From: Nocardioides palaemonis
Lineage (GTDB): Bacteria; Actinomycetota; Actinomycetes; Propionibacteriales; Nocardioidaceae
Reading direction: 5' to 3'
NCBI RefSeq assembly: GCF_018275325.1
Contig: NZ_JAGVQR010000001.1
Location: forward strand, 1,426,001 to 1,490,000
DNA length: 64,000 nt
Positions within the stretch are counted from its first letter, which is position 1. Each line of letters begins with the position of its first letter. The translations under genes and the position numbers were made by a program. The notes beneath the pieces were generated by a model. The model made no database searches. It saw only the letters and a list, made by a program, of their open reading frames with translations, and had not been told where the DNA came from. Positions 51,512 to 61,108 of this stretch are shown piece by piece.

Positions 51512-54500
51512 TGGTGATGTAGAGGGTGATCTTCTTCGACTTCGAGCCGAAGACCTGGGCGTTGCCGAGGTAGACGACCTGGAGCTTGTGCTTGCCCTTC
51601 TTGAGCTTCTTCAGCGTGATCGTCGCGGCGCCGTTCTTGTTGGGCGACAGCGTGATCTGGGCGATCTTCTTGCCCTTGTCGAGCACCTGCACGGCGCCGG
51701 TCGGCCCGGAGAGGTTGGGCACGCTCACGGTGATCCCGAGCTTGGCCTTCTTCTTGCGCGAGACGCGGTCGGCCTGGAGCGCGCCGGTCACCGTCGACTT
51801 CATCCGCGCGACCGACACCGCAGCGGTGGTGGTGGCACCCTCGCCGAAGCCCTGGGCGGAGGCGAAGACGGTCACCGACAGGTCCTTGCCGGCGTCCTCG
51901 GTCCGCAGGGTGTAGCCCGAGCCGGTCGCGTCCGGGATCGGTGCGCCCTGGCGCAGCCACTGGTAGCGGACCCGCGTGGCCCCGGGGGACCAGGCGCCGT
52001 TGGTGACCTGGAGCGAGCTGCCCACCTCGGCCGTGCCCGAGATCACCGGCTGCCCGACGTTCTGCAGCGCACCGCCGGCAGTCACCGAGACGGCGTTGCT
52101 GGTGGTCGTGCCGTCGGTGTAGGACGGCTTGCGGCCGGTGACCCGGAGCGAGACCACCCGCGTGTAGTCCTCGGTGGTGAGGGTGTACGTCGGGCCGTTG
52201 GCGTTGCCGATGGCGTTGCCGTCGCGCAGCCACTGGTAGCTCATCTGCACGTCCGGCCGGCTCCACGTCGGCGGGGTGCTGGTGAGCGTCTGGCCGACGG
52301 CCGATCCCAGCGGCGCCTGGATCTGGACCGGGGTCACGACCCTGACCGCGCCGTCCACCTCGAACCGACGCGCAGCGCTAGAGCCGATGCGGTTGCCGCG
52401 GGCGTCGTAGGCCGTGACGGTCCACGTGTAGGAGCCGGTCGGCATCGACTGGGTCGGCGTCCACGCCGTGGCGACCGTGCTCACGCCGCCGGGGTTGTAC
52501 CCGACGCCGCCCACGGGGTCGACGTCGAAGACGTAGCGGGAGGCCTGCGCCGAGGAGCCGGCGGCGTACGGCGACCAGCTGAACGCCGTGCCCGTCGGGT
52601 CGACGACCGCGTTGTCGGCCGGGGACGCCAGCGTGATCGGGAGCGGGTCGACCCAGAACCGGCCCATGTCCGACCAGCGTCCGGGCTTGCCGCGGACGTC
52701 GGTGCGGCGCACGCGCCAGCGGTAGGCCTCCGACGAGGGGTTGAGTGGCTCGGTCCAGGCGAAGGCCGCCTGGCGCACCGTCTCGCCGAACACCCGGTTG
52801 GCGCCCGAGAGCGTGGTGTCGTCGTTCTTGTAGAGCTCGATGTCCCACGACGCGTCGAAGGTCTCGGCCGACCACTGGAACGTGACCGGGCCGGCGCTCA
52901 GGTGGCTGCCGAACGTGGGTCGGGCCAGGGCGTCGACCGTCTGTCGCTCGACCGGCGCCGCGACGGTGGGGTCGAGGTTCGGCGCGGGCGTGGCCTTGAC
53001 GATCTTGCGGGTCTCGGACCACGACAGGCGGTTGTCGCGCGCGTCGATCGCCTGCACCCGCCACCAGAGGTCGCCCTCGGGGTAGGTGTTCTCGTAGGCC
53101 GTGTAGGTCGCCTGGTCGACCAGGCGGTCGTCGATGGCGTTCTGGTCGGTGATGGTCGCCGACTGGGCGACCTGGATCCGGTACCGCTTGCCCGACTGGT
53201 GGCTGGGCGTCGCGCCGCCGTACGGGGACAGCGTGGCCTGGTTGGTGTCGTAGTAGTCCTGCCACGCGAAGGTGACCTCGTCGGCGAACGACGCGCCGGC
53301 GGCGGGCTGGGTCAGCACGACCTCGGGGGAGACCTTCCGGAACGCGTTGGTCCCGACGTCCTCGGTACCGGCCGGGTCGGGCCCGCAGTTGACGAAGCGA
53401 CTGATCCGCACGCAGGGGCGGATGAACCAGTAGTACGCAGGGCCGGACTCGTTGTCGTCGAACGCCGGGAGGTTGTCGGCGAAGGACGGCGTCCACCGGG
53501 AGTTCTGCGTCGACGTGTTCTGCGGGTCGAGCAGGAGGTTCGTGAAGTCGGGGTCCTCCGACAGGTAGATCATGTAGCCACCGGCGCCCGGGATCGAGTC
53601 CCAGTCGAGCACAGGGGTCGAGGGGAGGCCCTGGCAGACGGTCTGCTCGTCGGGCACCTTGTCGATGACCACCAGGCGGCGGTTGCACGTGTTGCCGGCA
53701 TCGACGGCCTTGCCGTCGAGGGCGAGGCGCTGTCCGGTGACCTCGCCCTGGTCGGCGATCGTGAAGGTGCTCGTCGAACCCACGCCGAGGATCAGGCCGG
53801 TGCTGGCGCTGCGGGCCTCGACCCACCAGTCGTAGCTCCCGGGCGACAGGAAGAAGTCGTTCCAGTCCGTGACGGACGGGTACGTGATGTTGGTCGAGAG
53901 GACCTCGGTCTCGCTGGTGCCGAACACGTAGCCGGCCTGCCGCACCTTCAGCCGGTAGAAGACCGCGTTCTGGTCCGTCGACTGCCACGGCTGCCAGGAC
54001 AGGGCCGGGAACCGCGACGTGATCTCGTCGTGGGAGTTCGCCAGGGGTTGCAGCGGCTGGGCGCCGGCGTCCGGAAGCGCCTCCGGGAGCGTGAACGTCC
54101 GGGTGGCGTAGACAGGGGCGGGAGAGAGCTTGCCGTCGGCGTCCTTCGCGGACACCTTCCAGACGAAGGTGTCGGGGAGCTTGTTGGGGTCAGCCTCGTC
54201 GGAGTCGGTGGGCAGCCGGTCCGTCGGGGTCCAGGACAGCGCCGTGGTCTCGATCGAGCGCTCGGCGCCGGTCGCGACGTTCGTGACGGTGACGCGATAG
54301 CGCTCGGCATCAACGCTCGGCTCCCACGCCATGGTGGGCACCGTGACGGTCGCACCGTCGGCCGGAGCGGTCAGCACGACGGCGCCGGAGTCGTAGACGA
54401 AGCGACCAGTGGCGGACACGTTGCTCTCGATGCCCGGCTCTCCGGTGTCGGGGGTGCCGTTGGGGCCGGGCTGGTCGTAGGCGAAGACCCGCCAGTAGAC

Positions 54501-55727
54501 GAGGGATCCCTGGGCGGGCATGCACCCGTCGCCGCGGTAGCCCGGCGTGTAGGTCGTGCTCGCGGTGTAGCACTTGCTGAACGAACCGGGCGTGAAGTTG
54601 ACGTCGGTCCCGACGTCGAGCCGGTAGCGGGTGGCGTGCTTGACCGGGCTCCACTGGAAGTAGAGGTCGTCGTCGACGGCAGGGGACGTGGCCACCGGCG
54701 GGTAGACGAGCGAGGGCGACATGGGCCACCGGCGCTGGAAGACGTTCGGGTCCGCCGGCCAGGGGGTGGGCTGTTCGGCCGCGTTGTAGGCGCGGACCTT
54801 CCAGAAGTAGTTGTTGTTGTCGTAGCTCGTCTGCGGGGAGTAGCGCGTGGAACTGACGATCCGCTTCTCGACCTGGTTGTTGAAGTCACGGTCGAGGGCG
54901 ACCCAGATCTCGTACTGCTTCGCGCCCTTCACCGGGTCCCAGTCGAAGACGACGTCCTGGACGGTGCGGCTGGCCCGCACGCCGGTCGACGGGTCGGGGG
55001 CGCACACGAGCCCGGTGGCGCAGGCCGCCGACGTGACGGGCGGCAGCTGCGCGACGTCGTAGCGCACCCAGGACGACCAGTCGCTCTGCAGGTCGAAGTC
55101 GAAGCGCGCACGCACCCGGACGAAGAAGTCCTCGGTCCCGGCCCGCTCGCCGACGCCTTGGGGGTCGGGCCAGACGTAGGTCGTCGTGCGGATGTTGTCG
55201 CGCAGCGTGCCACCGACACCGTCACCCTCGGCGTCCATCTCCACCTGGTAGCTGGTGGCGCCGGCGACCGGCGACCACGAGATGACCGGCGGGGCGACGG
55301 GAGGGAGCACGGTGTTGCCGGGAGCCGTCACGGCCAGGTTCTGGGGGACGGCCGGGGGAGCGATGGTCACCTGGGAGGTGGCGAACGAGCTGCTTCCGGT
55401 CTGGTCGCTCGCCTGCACGCGCCAGTAGAGGGTGCCTGCCCGGAACGGACGCGTCGGGGTGTAGCTGGTGCCCGACGTCTCGTCGTTGAAGAGGATGTTC
55501 GCGAAGCTCGCGTCCTCCGAGCCCTGGACGCGGTAGCGGTCCGCGGTCGGGACCACGCCCCACGACAGCGTGGGGACGGGTGACCCGCTGGCGTTCAGGC
55601 CGCCGGGCGTCGCGGCGGCGGCCGTCGCCTGCGGAGTCGCGACGACCAGCGATCCTCCGAGCGCCAGGGCCACGGTGAGGACGAGTCTCCCGATGAGCGA
55701 ACGTCGAGCAGGCACGGGCAAGGTCAT
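51507..55727 (-). CDS. Large secreted multi-domain (FN3/Ig-like) protein
   Basis: A 1406-residue exported protein. Residues 1-37 are a signal peptide. To about residue 1130 it is a string of β-sandwich modules of fibronectin-III type with repeated F.W.P...A..Y.v.V patterns (WGVVPTADRYRV, WSPVAGATSYQVEM, WDPVKGAKQYEIWV, WSPVKHATRYRLDV). Two modules with YQWLRxGxxI and YTLxTED follow, then a Lys-rich Ig-like C-terminal domain (KLKKGKHKLQVVYLGN). There is no sortase motif or anchor helix, so it may be released or held by wall contacts. An adhesive or polymer-binding role is inference. ATG 55727 has GGGGGAT upstream. Confidence 0.85.
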   Translation of the reverse strand: MTLPVPARRSLIGRLVLTVALALGGSLVVATPQATAAAATPGGLNASGSPVPTLSWGVVPTADRYRVQGSEDASFANILFNDETSGTSYTPTRPFRAGTLYWRVQASDQTGSSSFATSQVTIAPPAVPQNLAVTAPGNTVLPPVAPPVISWSPVAGATSYQVEMDAEGDGVGGTLRDNIRTTTYVWPDPQGVGERAGTEDFFVRVRARFDFDLQSDWSSWVRYDVAQLPPVTSAACATGLVCAPDPSTGVRASRTVQDVVFDWDPVKGAKQYEIWVALDRDFNNQVEKRIVSSTRYSPQTSYDNNNYFWKVRAYNAAEQPTPWPADPNVFQRRWPMSPSLVYPPVATSPAVDDDLYFQWSPVKHATRYRLDVGTDVNFTPGSFSKCYTASTTYTPGYRGDGCMPAQGSLVYWRVFAYDQPGPNGTPDTGEPGIESNVSATGRFVYDSGAVVLTAPADGATVTVPTMAWEPSVDAERYRVTVTNVATGAERSIETTALSWTPTDRLPTDSDEADPNKLPDTFVWKVSAKDADGKLSPAPVYATRTFTLPEALPDAGAQPLQPLANSHDEITSRFPALSWQPWQSTDQNAVFYRLKVRQAGYVFGTSETEVLSTNITYPSVTDWNDFFLSPGSYDWWVEARSASTGLILGVGSTSTFTIADQGEVTGQRLALDGKAVDAGNTCNRRLVVIDKVPDEQTVCQGLPSTPVLDWDSIPGAGGYMIYLSEDPDFTNLLLDPQNTSTQNSRWTPSFADNLPAFDDNESGPAYYWFIRPCVRISRFVNCGPDPAGTEDVGTNAFRKVSPEVVLTQPAAGASFADEVTFAWQDYYDTNQATLSPYGGATPSHQSGKRYRIQVAQSATITDQNAIDDRLVDQATYTAYENTYPEGDLWWRVQAIDARDNRLSWSETRKIVKATPAPNLDPTVAAPVERQTVDALARPTFGSHLSAGPVTFQWSAETFDASWDIELYKNDDTTLSGANRVFGETVRQAAFAWTEPLNPSSEAYRWRVRRTDVRGKPGRWSDMGRFWVDPLPITLASPADNAVVDPTGTAFSWSPYAAGSSAQASRYVFDVDPVGGVGYNPGGVSTVATAWTPTQSMPTGSYTWTVTAYDARGNRIGSSAARRFEVDGAVRVVTPVQIQAPLGSAVGQTLTSTPPTWSRPDVQMSYQWLRDGNAIGNANGPTYTLTTEDYTRVVSLRVTGRKPSYTDGTTTSNAVSVTAGGALQNVGQPVISGTAEVGSSLQVTNGAWSPGATRVRYQWLRQGAPIPDATGSGYTLRTEDAGKDLSVTVFASAQGFGEGATTTAAVSVARMKSTVTGALQADRVSRKKKAKLGITVSVPNLSGPTGAVQVLDKGKKIAQITLSPNKNGAATITLKKLKKGKHKLQVVYLGNAQVFGSKSKKITLYITK

Positions 55728-55880
55728 GCGGATCCCCCAGAGTCGAAACGTGACACGGGCACGCTAGGGGCGGACCATCAGCCATGGCTCACGAATGACC
55801 CCGCATAGTCCGAAGTGACTACCAACCCTGGCCGATCGGTCCGGCGGCGGCGCGGAGCGGGACCGCGCTACGGTGACGCC

Positions 55881-56159
55881 ATGATCACCGCCATCGTGTT
55901 CGTGAAGGCCGACGTCGCGCGCATCCCGGAGGTCGCGGAGGCGATCGCGGCGCTCGACGGGGTGAGCGAGGTCTACTCGGTCACCGGGCAGATCGACCTG
56001 ATCGCGCTGGTGCGGGTGCGCGAGCACGAGGACGTGGCGTCCGTGGTCGCCGACCGGCTCAACAAGGTGCCGGGCGTGACGGAGACCGAGACCCACATCG
56101 CGTTCCGGACCTACTCGCGCCACGACCTGGAGTCGGCGTTCAGCATCGGGCTCGACTGA
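55881..56159 (+). CDS. Stand-alone Lrp/AsnC ligand-binding (RAM) domain protein
   Basis: A 92-residue protein that matches the C-terminal effector-binding domain of Lrp/AsnC regulators (AIVFVKADVARIPEVAEAIAALDGVSEVYSVTGQIDLIALVRV) but has no DNA-binding domain. Such proteins form oligomers and bind amino acids. The ATG has TACGGT six bases upstream, the leaderless pattern. It may modulate other regulators; partner unknown. Confidence 0.88.
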   Translation: MITAIVFVKADVARIPEVAEAIAALDGVSEVYSVTGQIDLIALVRVREHEDVASVVADRLNKVPGVTETETHIAFRTYSRHDLESAFSIGLD

Positions 56160-56162
56160 GGG

Positions 56163-56310
56163 GTCTCGAGACGGGCGCAGGGCGCCCTCCTCGACCAACG
56201 GGGGCCGCGCGGGGCGCCCTCCTCGACCAGCGGGGTGGGGCGCGGGGCGCCCTCCTCGACGAACGGGGGCCGCGCGGGGCGCCCTCCTCGACCATCGGGG
56301 TACGGCGCGG
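56163..56310. repeat. 32/33-bp tandem repeat (four units) with adjoining palindrome
   Basis: GGGCGCCCTCCTCGAC begins at 56180, 56212, 56245 and 56277, giving four units of 32-33 bp. The 10-bp palindrome GTCTCGAGAC (56163-56172) sits just before them. The array fills the gap between the convergent AsnC-domain and exonuclease genes. From memory, TGGTCGAGGAGGGCGC with GTCTCGAGAC is a widespread extragenic repeat in Nocardioides. Confidence 0.85.
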
Positions 56311-56311
56311 G

Positions 56312-58099
56312 TCAGCGCGCGGGTCGGTGGACCGGCGAGGGCAGCCGCTGCTCGTCGAACGGCGTGAGGGACAGGCGTGACTGGTTGACCGCGTCGTAGA
56401 GCGCGAGGTGCCGGGCCGCGCCCGCGACCGGGCACACCCAGTCGCCGTCGACGTCGACGAGGCGGATGCCGGGGGACTCGAGCCAGCGCAGGACCTTCTC
56501 GGTCTCCTCGGCGCTGGCGGCCGGGATGGGGCCTGGCGCGGTCGCGACGGTCTCCGCGCTCGCCCGCAGCTCGCGGACGAACTGGTGGGCATCGGCTCCG
56601 CGCGGGATCACCCCGGCGGCCGCCAGGCGCCCGAACCGGACGACGTGGACCGCCCAGTGCCCCGAGTCCTCCCGGCGCGCGGCCACCACCTCCGGGCACC
56701 GGGTGAGGGCGGAGAGCCGCTGCGTGCGGGCGGCGGCGCGGACGAAGGTGGCGAGCCGGTCGCGGTGGACGCCGGCCTCCTCGAAGCGCTCGTGGTCGGC
56801 GAGGGTCTGCATCCGCTCGTTGATCACCTCGACGACCCGGTCGGGTCGGCGCAGCAGCGTGTCGCGCAGCTGGCGGACCAGGACGGCGTAGGTCGCGGAG
56901 TCGACGGTGCCGTCACACGGGGAGAGGCAGCGGCCCATCTCCGCGAGCACGCACGGCGAGCCCGAGGGCACCGCCGGCATCCGGCCGCTGCACTGGCGCA
57001 CCGGGAACGTGTCGTGCAGCGCCGCGAGGCACTTCTCGGCCGTCTTGCGCGAGGAGAACGGGCCGAGGTAGTCGGCATCGTCGTCGAGGACCCGGCGCAC
57101 CAGCGAGAGCCGGGGCCAGGCCTCGCGGGTGAGCTTGACGAAGTGGACCTTCTCCGGGAAGCGGGAGCGTCGGTTGTAGCGCGGCTTGTGCTCGGCGATC
57201 AGCCGGAGCTCACGCACCTCGGCCTCGAGCGGGGTGGCGCACTCGATGCCGGTGACCGAGGTCGCGAGGCCGACCATCTCGCCCATCCGGGTCCGGGTCT
57301 CGGAGGCGGTGAAGTAGGTGCGCACGCGCGTGCGGAGGTCGCGCGAGGTGCCGATGTAGAGCACCCGGGACCGCTCGTCGCGGAAGAGGTAGACCCCCGG
57401 CGCGTGCGGCAGGCCCTCGGCGAGGTGGCGCTTGCGGCGCTGGGCCGTGGAGACGCGCGAGGAGAACGTCTGCAGCTCCTCGAGGGTGTGGACGCCGAGC
57501 CCGCCCAGGCGCTCCATCAGCCCGTGGAGGACGTCGACGGTCGCGCGCGCGTCGGAGAGCGCGCGGTGGTTGGGCGTGGTGCTCGCGTTGAACACCTTGG
57601 CCAGCGAGGAGAGCTTGCAGTTGGGGGCGTCGTCGCGGGTGATCACCCGACGCGCCAGCTTGGCCGTGTCGAGGACCTCGAAGCGCGGCCACGGGTGCCC
57701 CTGCTCGCGCGCGAAGTGCTGGAGGAACCCGACGTCGAAGGGCGCGTTGTGGGCGACCAGCACGCAGCCGGCGGCGAACTCGAGGAACGCGGGCAGGGCC
57801 GACTCGATGGGCGGCGCGTCGAGGACCATCGAGTTGGTGATCCCGGTCAGCACCGCGATGAACGCCGGGATCTCGGTGCCGGGGTCGACCAGGGTCTGGA
57901 ACTCGCCGAGCACCTCGCCGCCGCGGACCTTGACCGCGCCGATCTCGGTGATCATCGACCCGGCCGCGGCCGAGCCGCCGGTCGTCTCGAGGTCGACGAC
58001 GCAGAACGTGACGTCGCGCAGCGGACGGCCGAGCTCGTCGAACGTGCGCTGCGTCTCCCAGCGCGAACGCGGTCGTGCGGCGGTCTCGGTCGTGCCCAT
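56312..58099 (-). CDS. DEDDh exonuclease fused to a UvrC-like GIY-YIG nuclease
   Basis: A 595-residue fusion. Residues 25-195 are a DnaQ-type 3'-5' exonuclease (VVDLETTGG with D and E, AHNAPFDVGFL, and HRALSDARATVDVL with the catalytic His). Residues about 225-310 are a GIY-YIG domain (PGVYLFRDERSRVLYIGTSRDLRTRV), and the rest resembles the middle of UvrC (CVLAEMGRCLSPCDG, VVEVINERMQTLADHERFEEA). M. tuberculosis Rv2191 has the same plan, as I recall. Probably a DNA repair nuclease. ATG 58099 has TACCGT seven bases upstream. Confidence 0.9.
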   Translation of the reverse strand: MGTTETAARPRSRWETQRTFDELGRPLRDVTFCVVDLETTGGSAAAGSMITEIGAVKVRGGEVLGEFQTLVDPGTEIPAFIAVLTGITNSMVLDAPPIESALPAFLEFAAGCVLVAHNAPFDVGFLQHFAREQGHPWPRFEVLDTAKLARRVITRDDAPNCKLSSLAKVFNASTTPNHRALSDARATVDVLHGLMERLGGLGVHTLEELQTFSSRVSTAQRRKRHLAEGLPHAPGVYLFRDERSRVLYIGTSRDLRTRVRTYFTASETRTRMGEMVGLATSVTGIECATPLEAEVRELRLIAEHKPRYNRRSRFPEKVHFVKLTREAWPRLSLVRRVLDDDADYLGPFSSRKTAEKCLAALHDTFPVRQCSGRMPAVPSGSPCVLAEMGRCLSPCDGTVDSATYAVLVRQLRDTLLRRPDRVVEVINERMQTLADHERFEEAGVHRDRLATFVRAAARTQRLSALTRCPEVVAARREDSGHWAVHVVRFGRLAAAGVIPRGADAHQFVRELRASAETVATAPGPIPAASAEETEKVLRWLESPGIRLVDVDGDWVCPVAGAARHLALYDAVNQSRLSLTPFDEQRLPSPVHRPAR

Positions 58100-58192
58100 G
58101 GCGCCGACGGTAGACGTGGGATCCGACAGTGCCGTGGGGGACGCGCCCACTAGGCTTGCGGCGCCCGATCGAGACGACGACCAGGAGACACC

Positions 58193-58468
58193 GTGACCGA
58201 CCAGACCGCCGACCTGCGCGTCCCCGCCGAGGGTGAGCGGTGGCGCTGTGCCGGTTGCGGCAACCTGACCCGCTTCGACGTCACCCGCACCCGACGCACC
58301 ACCGAGTACTGGCACTTCGACCTCGCCGGTGACCACCGCGTCGAGGAGGAGGCCGTCCGCTCGGAGGTCGTCGAGTCGGTCGCGTGCCGCTGGTGCGGCC
58401 GCAGCGACGCCATCGAGGTCGTCGACCGCGCCTCCGCCGACACCGCGCACGACCCGGCCGCGGACTGA
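58193..58468 (+). CDS. Small zinc-ribbon protein
   Basis: A 91-residue acidic protein with two CxxC pairs, RCAGCGN near the start and ACRWCGR near residue 65, the layout of a zinc ribbon. Between them is TEYWHFDLAGD. The family is conserved in actinobacteria without known function. The start is GTG 58193 after CCAGGAG. It is ten bases upstream of the NYN-domain gene and probably co-transcribed, and divergent from the exonuclease gene. Confidence 0.75.
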   Translation: MTDQTADLRVPAEGERWRCAGCGNLTRFDVTRTRRTTEYWHFDLAGDHRVEEEAVRSEVVESVACRWCGRSDAIEVVDRASADTAHDPAAD

Positions 58469-58478
58469 CGGTGCCCAC

Positions 58479-59714
58479 GTGACGGAGGTGGACCAGCTGC
58501 CCGAGCGGCTCCGGGTCCGGGTCGTGGCGCTGGTGGCGGCCGTGCTGCCCTCGGTCACGCCGCTCCCGCCGCAGCTGCGCAAGGTGGCCGGCTTCGCTCC
58601 CGCGCGACGGGCGCGCCTGGGCGGCCAGCCGATCCGGGACGCGCTCGCCGACGACGACTTCCGGCGCCACGCGGGCGTCCAGGTCGCGGCGGTGCCGGCG
58701 CGCGACGACGACCGGATCGACCTCGCCGCGCGCGCCTGGCTCGTCCGCGAGGACGGTTGGGAGGACGTCGTGGCGGCGGTCGCGGACGAGCTCGGGCACA
58801 GCGAGGACGCGGCCGAGGCGGGGTCCGCGGAGCTCGAGCGCCTCGAGGCCCGCGCCGCGGCGCTGCAGGCCGAGCTGGCCTCCGTGCGCGAGGACCACGC
58901 CAAGGCGCTGGAGGAGGCTCGGTCCGAGCACAAGGTGCTGCGGCAGCGCCTGGGCCGGGCCCGGGCCGACCTGCGGGCCGTCGAGGAGGAGCGCGACCAC
59001 GCGGTCGCCGAGCGCGACCGGGCGGTCGCCGAGGCCGCCGCCGCGACCGCGCAGGCGGAGGCCGACGTCCGCCGCGCGCGCCAGCAGGCCGAGGACGCCG
59101 AGCGCGCGCTGACCACGGCGCGGCGTGAGGGACGTACGTCGCGCGACCAGGCCACCGTCCGCGCGCGCTACCTGCTCGACACGGTCCTCGAGGCGGCCGC
59201 GGGACTGCGGCGCGAGCTGGGCCTGCCGGCGGTGGAGGGTGCTCCCGGCGACGTCGTCGAGGCCGAGCTGTCCGGGGGAGCGGCGCCCACCTCGAGCGCG
59301 CCCGCGACGGCCGACACCCTCGAGCAGACGCTCTCGATGCCGCGCGCCCGGCTGCTGGTCGACGGCTACAACGTCAGCAAGCAGACGTGGGGCAGCGCCA
59401 CCCTCGAGGCCCAGCGCAGCCGGCTGGTGACCGCCCTCGGGCCCCTGGTGGCACGGACCGGTGCCGAGACCACCGTCGTCTTCGACGCCGCGGCGTCGAG
59501 CGCCCGCACCGTCATGCCGGCGCCGCGGGGCGTGAAGGTCGCCTTCAGTCCCGAGGGGGTCATCGCCGACGACGTGATCCGCCAGCTGGTGGCCGCCGAG
59601 CCACGCGGTCGCGTCGTGGTCGTCGTCACCAGCGACCGGGCGCTCGCCGCCGACGTCACCCGTGAGGGCGCCCGGGTGGTCCCCTCGCCGGTCCTCGTGG
59701 GACTGCTGGGGTGA
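58479..59714 (+). CDS. Coiled-coil protein with C-terminal NYN (PIN-like) ribonuclease domain
   Basis: A 411-residue protein. The N-terminal 110 residues are a helical domain; about 115-225 is a long Glu/Ala/Arg coiled coil. Residues about 285-411 are an NYN/YacP-type PIN-like nuclease (RLLVDGYNVSKQTWG, TTVVFDAAAS, GVIADDVIRQLVAAEP, VVTSDRALAADV), with the acidic residues expected for metal binding. Related proteins are RNA-cleaving (Rae1). GTG 58479 is inferred. Its stop overlaps the next gene's GTG. Confidence 0.85.
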   Translation: MTEVDQLPERLRVRVVALVAAVLPSVTPLPPQLRKVAGFAPARRARLGGQPIRDALADDDFRRHAGVQVAAVPARDDDRIDLAARAWLVREDGWEDVVAAVADELGHSEDAAEAGSAELERLEARAAALQAELASVREDHAKALEEARSEHKVLRQRLGRARADLRAVEEERDHAVAERDRAVAEAAAATAQAEADVRRARQQAEDAERALTTARREGRTSRDQATVRARYLLDTVLEAAAGLRRELGLPAVEGAPGDVVEAELSGGAAPTSSAPATADTLEQTLSMPRARLLVDGYNVSKQTWGSATLEAQRSRLVTALGPLVARTGAETTVVFDAAASSARTVMPAPRGVKVAFSPEGVIADDVIRQLVAAEPRGRVVVVVTSDRALAADVTREGARVVPSPVLVGLLG

Positions 59715-61108
59715 GCGGCCCCCGGACCCGGACGATCGCGGCGCTGGTGTCCTGGCGCTGGACCGCAATCGTCCTCGCCGGTGCCCTCGGGCTGCTGGCA
59801 TCGCTCGTCCGGGTCGGCGGTGACTGGGACTGGCTGGTGGCGGTGGGGGACCACGTGCGCCGCACCGGAGAGGTCCCAGGCGCCGTGCCGTTCGCCGCCG
59901 CCGACACCGCCGGGTGGCACGACGTCCCTGTGCTCGCGCAGCTCGTCGCGTCGTGGTGGCACGGGCTCGGCGCGACCACCGCGGTGCTCGCCCACCTCGT
60001 CCTCGTCACGGTCGCACTGGTGGTGGCAGCGGGCGCCGCGCGGGCTCGAGGAGCCTCGGACGCGGCCGTCGCGTGGGCGCTGGTCGCGCTCGTCGCGGGC
60101 AGCCTCACCTCGCTGGGCCTGGTGCGCGCGCAGACGTTGTCCTTCGTCCCGTTCGCGCTCGTCCTCGCGATCCTCGCCCGCCAGCACGCGAGTCCGGACC
60201 GCCGGATCTGGTGGGTGGTCCCGGTCGTCGCGGTCTGGGGCAACCTGCACGGCGCCGCGCTGCTCGGGACGTGCGTCGTCGGCGCCTACCTCCTGGTCGA
60301 CCGGCTCCGCCTCCGCCCCCTCGAGACGGTGGGCGTCGGGGTCTCGACCCTGCTGGCGCTGTGCGTGACCCCGCAGGGGTGGCACACCCCGACCTACTAC
60401 CTCGAGGTGTTCGACAACGTCTCGGCGCAGCGCGGCGAGGGCCTGTGGGCCCGCCCCTCGCTGACCAGCCCGGTCGACCTGGTGATGCTGCTGGCGGCCC
60501 TCGCGCTCCTCGTCGCCGTCCTGCGCACCCGCCGTCCCGCGTGGGAGTACGTCGCGGTCGCCGGGCTGTGCCTCGCGACCGCCGACGCCGCCCGGCACGG
60601 CGTGTGGCTGCTGCTCCTGCTGACCGTCCTGGTCGCGCCCGACCGCTCCCGGACCGAGGACGCGCTCCCCGGAGTCGGTTCCCGTGCGGTCCTCGCGGGA
60701 GCACTGGCGGCGGTCGTGGCGCTGGTCGTGGCGCTGCCGGTGGCCGTAGTCCGCGGCGACGCCGTCCTCGGGGCCGACCCCGACGACGTCGCGGCGCTGG
60801 CCGCGGTCGCCGGGGACCGCGTCGTGCTCGCGCCGGCGCCCCTCTCCGAGGCGCTCGCCGTCGCGGGCGTCCGCCTGTGGGTCTCCAACCCGATCGACGC
60901 GTTCGCCCGCGACGACCAGGCGGCCTACCTCGACTTCCTCGAGGGACGCGACGGGGGCCGTCGCGCGATCCGGTCGTCGGACCTGGTCGTGACCCGTGGG
61001 GGCACCTCGCCCGACGACCTCGCCGCGTCGACCGACGGGCTCACGCCGGTGGACTGCCCGTCGGGGTGGTCCTGCTGGGTCGTCGACGACCCCGCGCCCG
61101 AGGCCTGA
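59711..61108 (+). CDS. Polytopic membrane protein (GT-C-like, unknown function)
   Basis: A 465-residue protein with about ten helices and an exported C-terminal part (from about 360: VVLAPAPLSEALAVAGVRLWVSNPIDAF). The plan resembles the protein at 49441-50829: a first loop with GGDWDWLVAVGDHV and a helical middle. GTG 59711 is coupled to the NYN gene by GTGA. The last 184 bases overlap the convergent GT87-like gene. No enzymatic motif is certain. Confidence 0.7.
   Translation: MSGPRTRTIAALVSWRWTAIVLAGALGLLASLVRVGGDWDWLVAVGDHVRRTGEVPGAVPFAAADTAGWHDVPVLAQLVASWWHGLGATTAVLAHLVLVTVALVVAAGAARARGASDAAVAWALVALVAGSLTSLGLVRAQTLSFVPFALVLAILARQHASPDRRIWWVVPVVAVWGNLHGAALLGTCVVGAYLLVDRLRLRPLETVGVGVSTLLALCVTPQGWHTPTYYLEVFDNVSAQRGEGLWARPSLTSPVDLVMLLAALALLVAVLRTRRPAWEYVAVAGLCLATADAARHGVWLLLLLTVLVAPDRSRTEDALPGVGSRAVLAGALAAVVALVVALPVAVVRGDAVLGADPDDVAALAAVAGDRVVLAPAPLSEALAVAGVRLWVSNPIDAFARDDQAAYLDFLEGRDGGRRAIRSSDLVVTRGGTSPDDLAASTDGLTPVDCPSGWSCWVVDDPAPEA

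Noticed and set aside
51495..55583. A 1362-codon open frame on the + strand
   Set aside because: It lies antisense to the 1406-residue secreted protein, has no recognisable domain and has the Arg/Gly/Val-rich composition typical of shadow frames in high-G+C DNA.
56180..56310. Possible CRISPR array
   Set aside because: The 32-33 bp period is almost all conserved repeat without unique spacers.
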